In this document: one piece after another, positions 61,621 to 64,000 of the stretch
Layout of the letters: every line of letters begins with the position of its first letter
How positions within the stretch are numbered: the first letter of the stretch is position 1
Origin: Agrypnia vestita
Taxonomy: Eukaryota; Arthropoda; Insecta; Trichoptera; Phryganeidae
Length of the DNA: 64,000 nt
NCBI GenBank assembly: GCA_016648135.1
Contig: JADDOH010003941.1
Span: forward strand, 62,001 to 126,000
Direction of reading: 5' to 3'
The notes under the pieces: generated by a model
The model's database searches: none
What the model was told of the DNA's origin: nothing
Seen by the model: only the letters and a program-made list of their open reading frames with translations
Translations under genes and position numbers: made by a program

Positions 61621-62529
61621 ATTTATTTTATTTTAAAGTCCTATACCTCTAGTTGCCTTTTTGCTATGAAATTTCTTACCTAGGGAGTCGGGGTAGTTTA
61701 TTAGGAAATTATTAATGCTGGCGCAGTTAGTATTTATACCGAAGTTTTTACCATAAAGCTCTACTCTATGTGAAAGGGAGGCAGAAGCAAAAGCTTTTTA
61801 AAGTGGTTTTATTAAAATTTACTGGCCTTTTCAAAAATATATTAATACATATTTTCATTTATATTTTTTATATTAAATACCTTAAAACTATGGGTAAAAA
61901 TATATTTTTAATAATATTTTTTATAACTTTAAGTGTGTTGTACACATTAATAAATTAATGTATTCAATATCAATATTTATTTGGTACCAGATAACAATAT
62001 TGCGCTCACTTAAGCATCTAAAATATATGTGTGTATAGTAGGTATAGGTCAACTCAATTATCAATCCTTAAAACGTTTTGTCGACCAAGAAATATCATTA
62101 AGTACAGAATAATATACTCAAATATTGAATTTTCGGTTGGGACAATGAATAAGATATTAATAATTAATATTTTAGTATAATTATGGTATCTGGTATTTAA
62201 GGAAAATAATGATATCTAAATTAATACGAAATTATATGATACAGGAAAGCAATTATCGCCTATATGAATCTGACAAACGAAGAACGACTGGAAAACAAAA
62301 TGGACTTTTGGTAAATGTTGATTTTAATGTGAAATTATGAAATTTGCCTGGAACTTGCAAACCGGCTGTTAGCCGGTCTATCAGTTATTTTCCGATAATT
62401 AAAGGCAATGTTTATTCAGTTTACAGCGCCGGAGAGGAAAGGTTGATATACAAAATATTGACTACACGGAAAATATTTTTAATTTTTAAAAATGTTTGCT
62501 TTCTGTCAACTGTCCCCTTCTCTCTGACA
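61621..62529. other. AT-rich, no gene
   Basis: Open frames at 61770-61958 and 62344-62544 have no recognised motif. Confidence 0.4.
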
Positions 62530-62790
62530 AATAGTTGTAATTAATTATTGCCGCTGTCTGGGTGCTGCCGAACCTCGTCAATCCGCGGCAACATCTCAAT
62601 GTGGCGCTGGTCGAGCCGCCGCCATATTGTGGCCATCACGGAACATGTAATACGTATTTCGAGAACTCATGACAGGAGACAATGATCGTTATATTAAAGC
62701 GCGCGCCGTTAAATTGCTCCACTGCCGCAATAACCATAGCCAGCACTGACACAATGTCTACACATCTTAGACGTCTGGCCTTGGTTTGAT
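62530..62790. promoter_or_regulatory. GC-rich island with GCCAT words
   Basis: The GC-rich patch includes GTCGAGCCGCCGCCATATTG and TGGCCATCACGG, then GCGCGCGCCG. GCCAT is the core of the Pho/YY1 site, and two to three occur in about 60 bp. A regulatory role is speculative. Confidence 0.3.
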
Positions 62791-64000
62791 GAATTGTGGT
62801 CACGAGATATTAAATAAATATCAATTAAACAAAAATATTAATTAAACATGCAAGCCATCATAAAAAAACGGACATCATATAATATTTTTTTATTTAATAT
62901 TAAAACCGATATAACTGAATACAAAGTGTTTTCTGTCAGAAAAATATTTACCTTTCCACATTGTCATAAAAATACTATAGTGCATGTATAAAGATAGATT
63001 GGCAGCACAAATATGTTTAATACACATCCCCACACATTTTTGCACAGATTGCTCCAAATTAAAAAGAAGTTTTATTGAAAAAATCAGAAAAACTGATTTT
63101 AATCAAATAAATCCGATTCAAATCAAATAAATAAAAATAAAAAAATTCTTTTTTAGAAATCATGATTTTTGTCAACATTGTAAATCGCTAATTAATTTCC
63201 AACGTTATCATTTATTCCTCCCGCAGCTATGACACGTGACAGTATTATAGTATTTTAACATCTGCCTTACGATGAAATTTGATACAAAAAGAAAGGAATT
63301 GAGTTTAATTACCTTTCGTGAGTTTAATTACGTCCTGCACATAGATGCCAGTCAAGCGAACGGCTATTATTAATTGATTTATTTAAACAACAAATTAATG
63401 TAAATCAGTTTTATGCACAACTGTATTTAATGTATGTATAATGTACCTTTTTATAAATTACGTCAAATGTGCTTTTTCTGTGATTTATTTAAAATATTTA
63501 TAAAAAAAGGTCAGTGAAGCATGTAGACTGAAGATGAGAAGATAAAGTGCAGAAAATACTGTTCCTATTAATCAGTTAACAAACGATCGAGAATGTTCAC
63601 AAGACATTCGAATGCACTTATATATTATATATTAATTAAAAGAACAGAAACGTTTAAATATCCTAGCCCCTGGCTTAAGCAGGATTGGTAAATCTAAATT
63701 CTATATTTTTTTAAAGAATTATTCAAAAAATACAAAACTAACCATTGTTTTAAAAATAGTATACCTACGTTACATTTTTTCGCAAAACCACAAATGCAGC
63801 TTAACATCAATCCAACATTCCGCTCGCACGCTAAAGCGGTATCGTTCTTGGAAGCCGTCATTAAAAAAAGGCGGCAATTAGACAAATTACGGCGATTATT
63901 TACACGAGACTAAGTGCCACTAGTTTTAAAATACATATAAATATTGTATGTTTGTACAACGTACACCAGAAATACATTACATATACGTACGTACGTAGCT
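62791..64000. other. AT-rich right end of the window, no gene
   Basis: Nothing recognised. The short open frame at 63694-63885 has no recognised motif. The last bases are an ACGTACGTACGTA run. Confidence 0.4.

Noticed and set aside
63694..63885. 63-codon minus-strand open frame
   Set aside because: No motif or splice logic; expected by chance.

Overview
The window is AT-rich eukaryotic DNA with spliced genes, long introns and dense retroposon and transposon debris. The one clear host gene belongs to the arthropod Beaten-path (Beat) family. That and the repeat types (tRNA-derived SINEs, Helitron-like elements, a hAT-like element, mariner remnants, a LINE with a YADD box) suggest an insect, probably a moth or butterfly; the order is inference.

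Host gene: a complete five-exon Beat-like gene lies on the minus strand between 37160 and 2392. Coding exons are 37160-37100 (signal peptide), 14139-13928 and 5971-5836 (first Ig domain), 4475-4216 (second Ig domain) and 2622-2392 (last Ig cysteine, linker, hydrophobic GPI-type tail). All junctions are GT-AG, phases agree (1, 0, 1, 0), and the exons sum to 900 bases, or 299 residues plus stop. Introns are about 23.0, 8.0, 1.4 and 1.6 kb.

Layout: 1-2400 is downstream flank with a LINE fragment and a hAT-like element carrying a perfect 8-bp target duplication. 2400-14140 holds exons 5 to 2, more LINE fragments, nested SINEs and a GC-rich island near 13.2-13.5 kb. 14140-37100 is intron 1, with a Helitron-like element, a MITE family, the longest LINE copy (21.8-23.5 kb, one frameshift) and a fold-back element built of 52-bp units. 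37.1-64 kb is upstream of the Beat first exon. I recognise no intact protein gene there, but it holds two four-unit heat-shock-element matches (38.2-38.4 kb), a heat-shock-style promoter (49.5-49.8 kb), a duplicated A-B-A block (43.7-45.1 and 51.5-52.4 kb), a hammerhead-ribozyme-like hairpin (54.1-54.2 kb), mariner-type remnants and an LTR-like or promoter-like segment (58.1-58.9 kb).

Every other open frame I could judge is antisense shadow, transposon remnant or chance. The most interesting points are the Beat gene structure, the heat-shock-type regulatory sequences without an evident gene, the hammerhead-like motifs and the 52-bp fold-back element.
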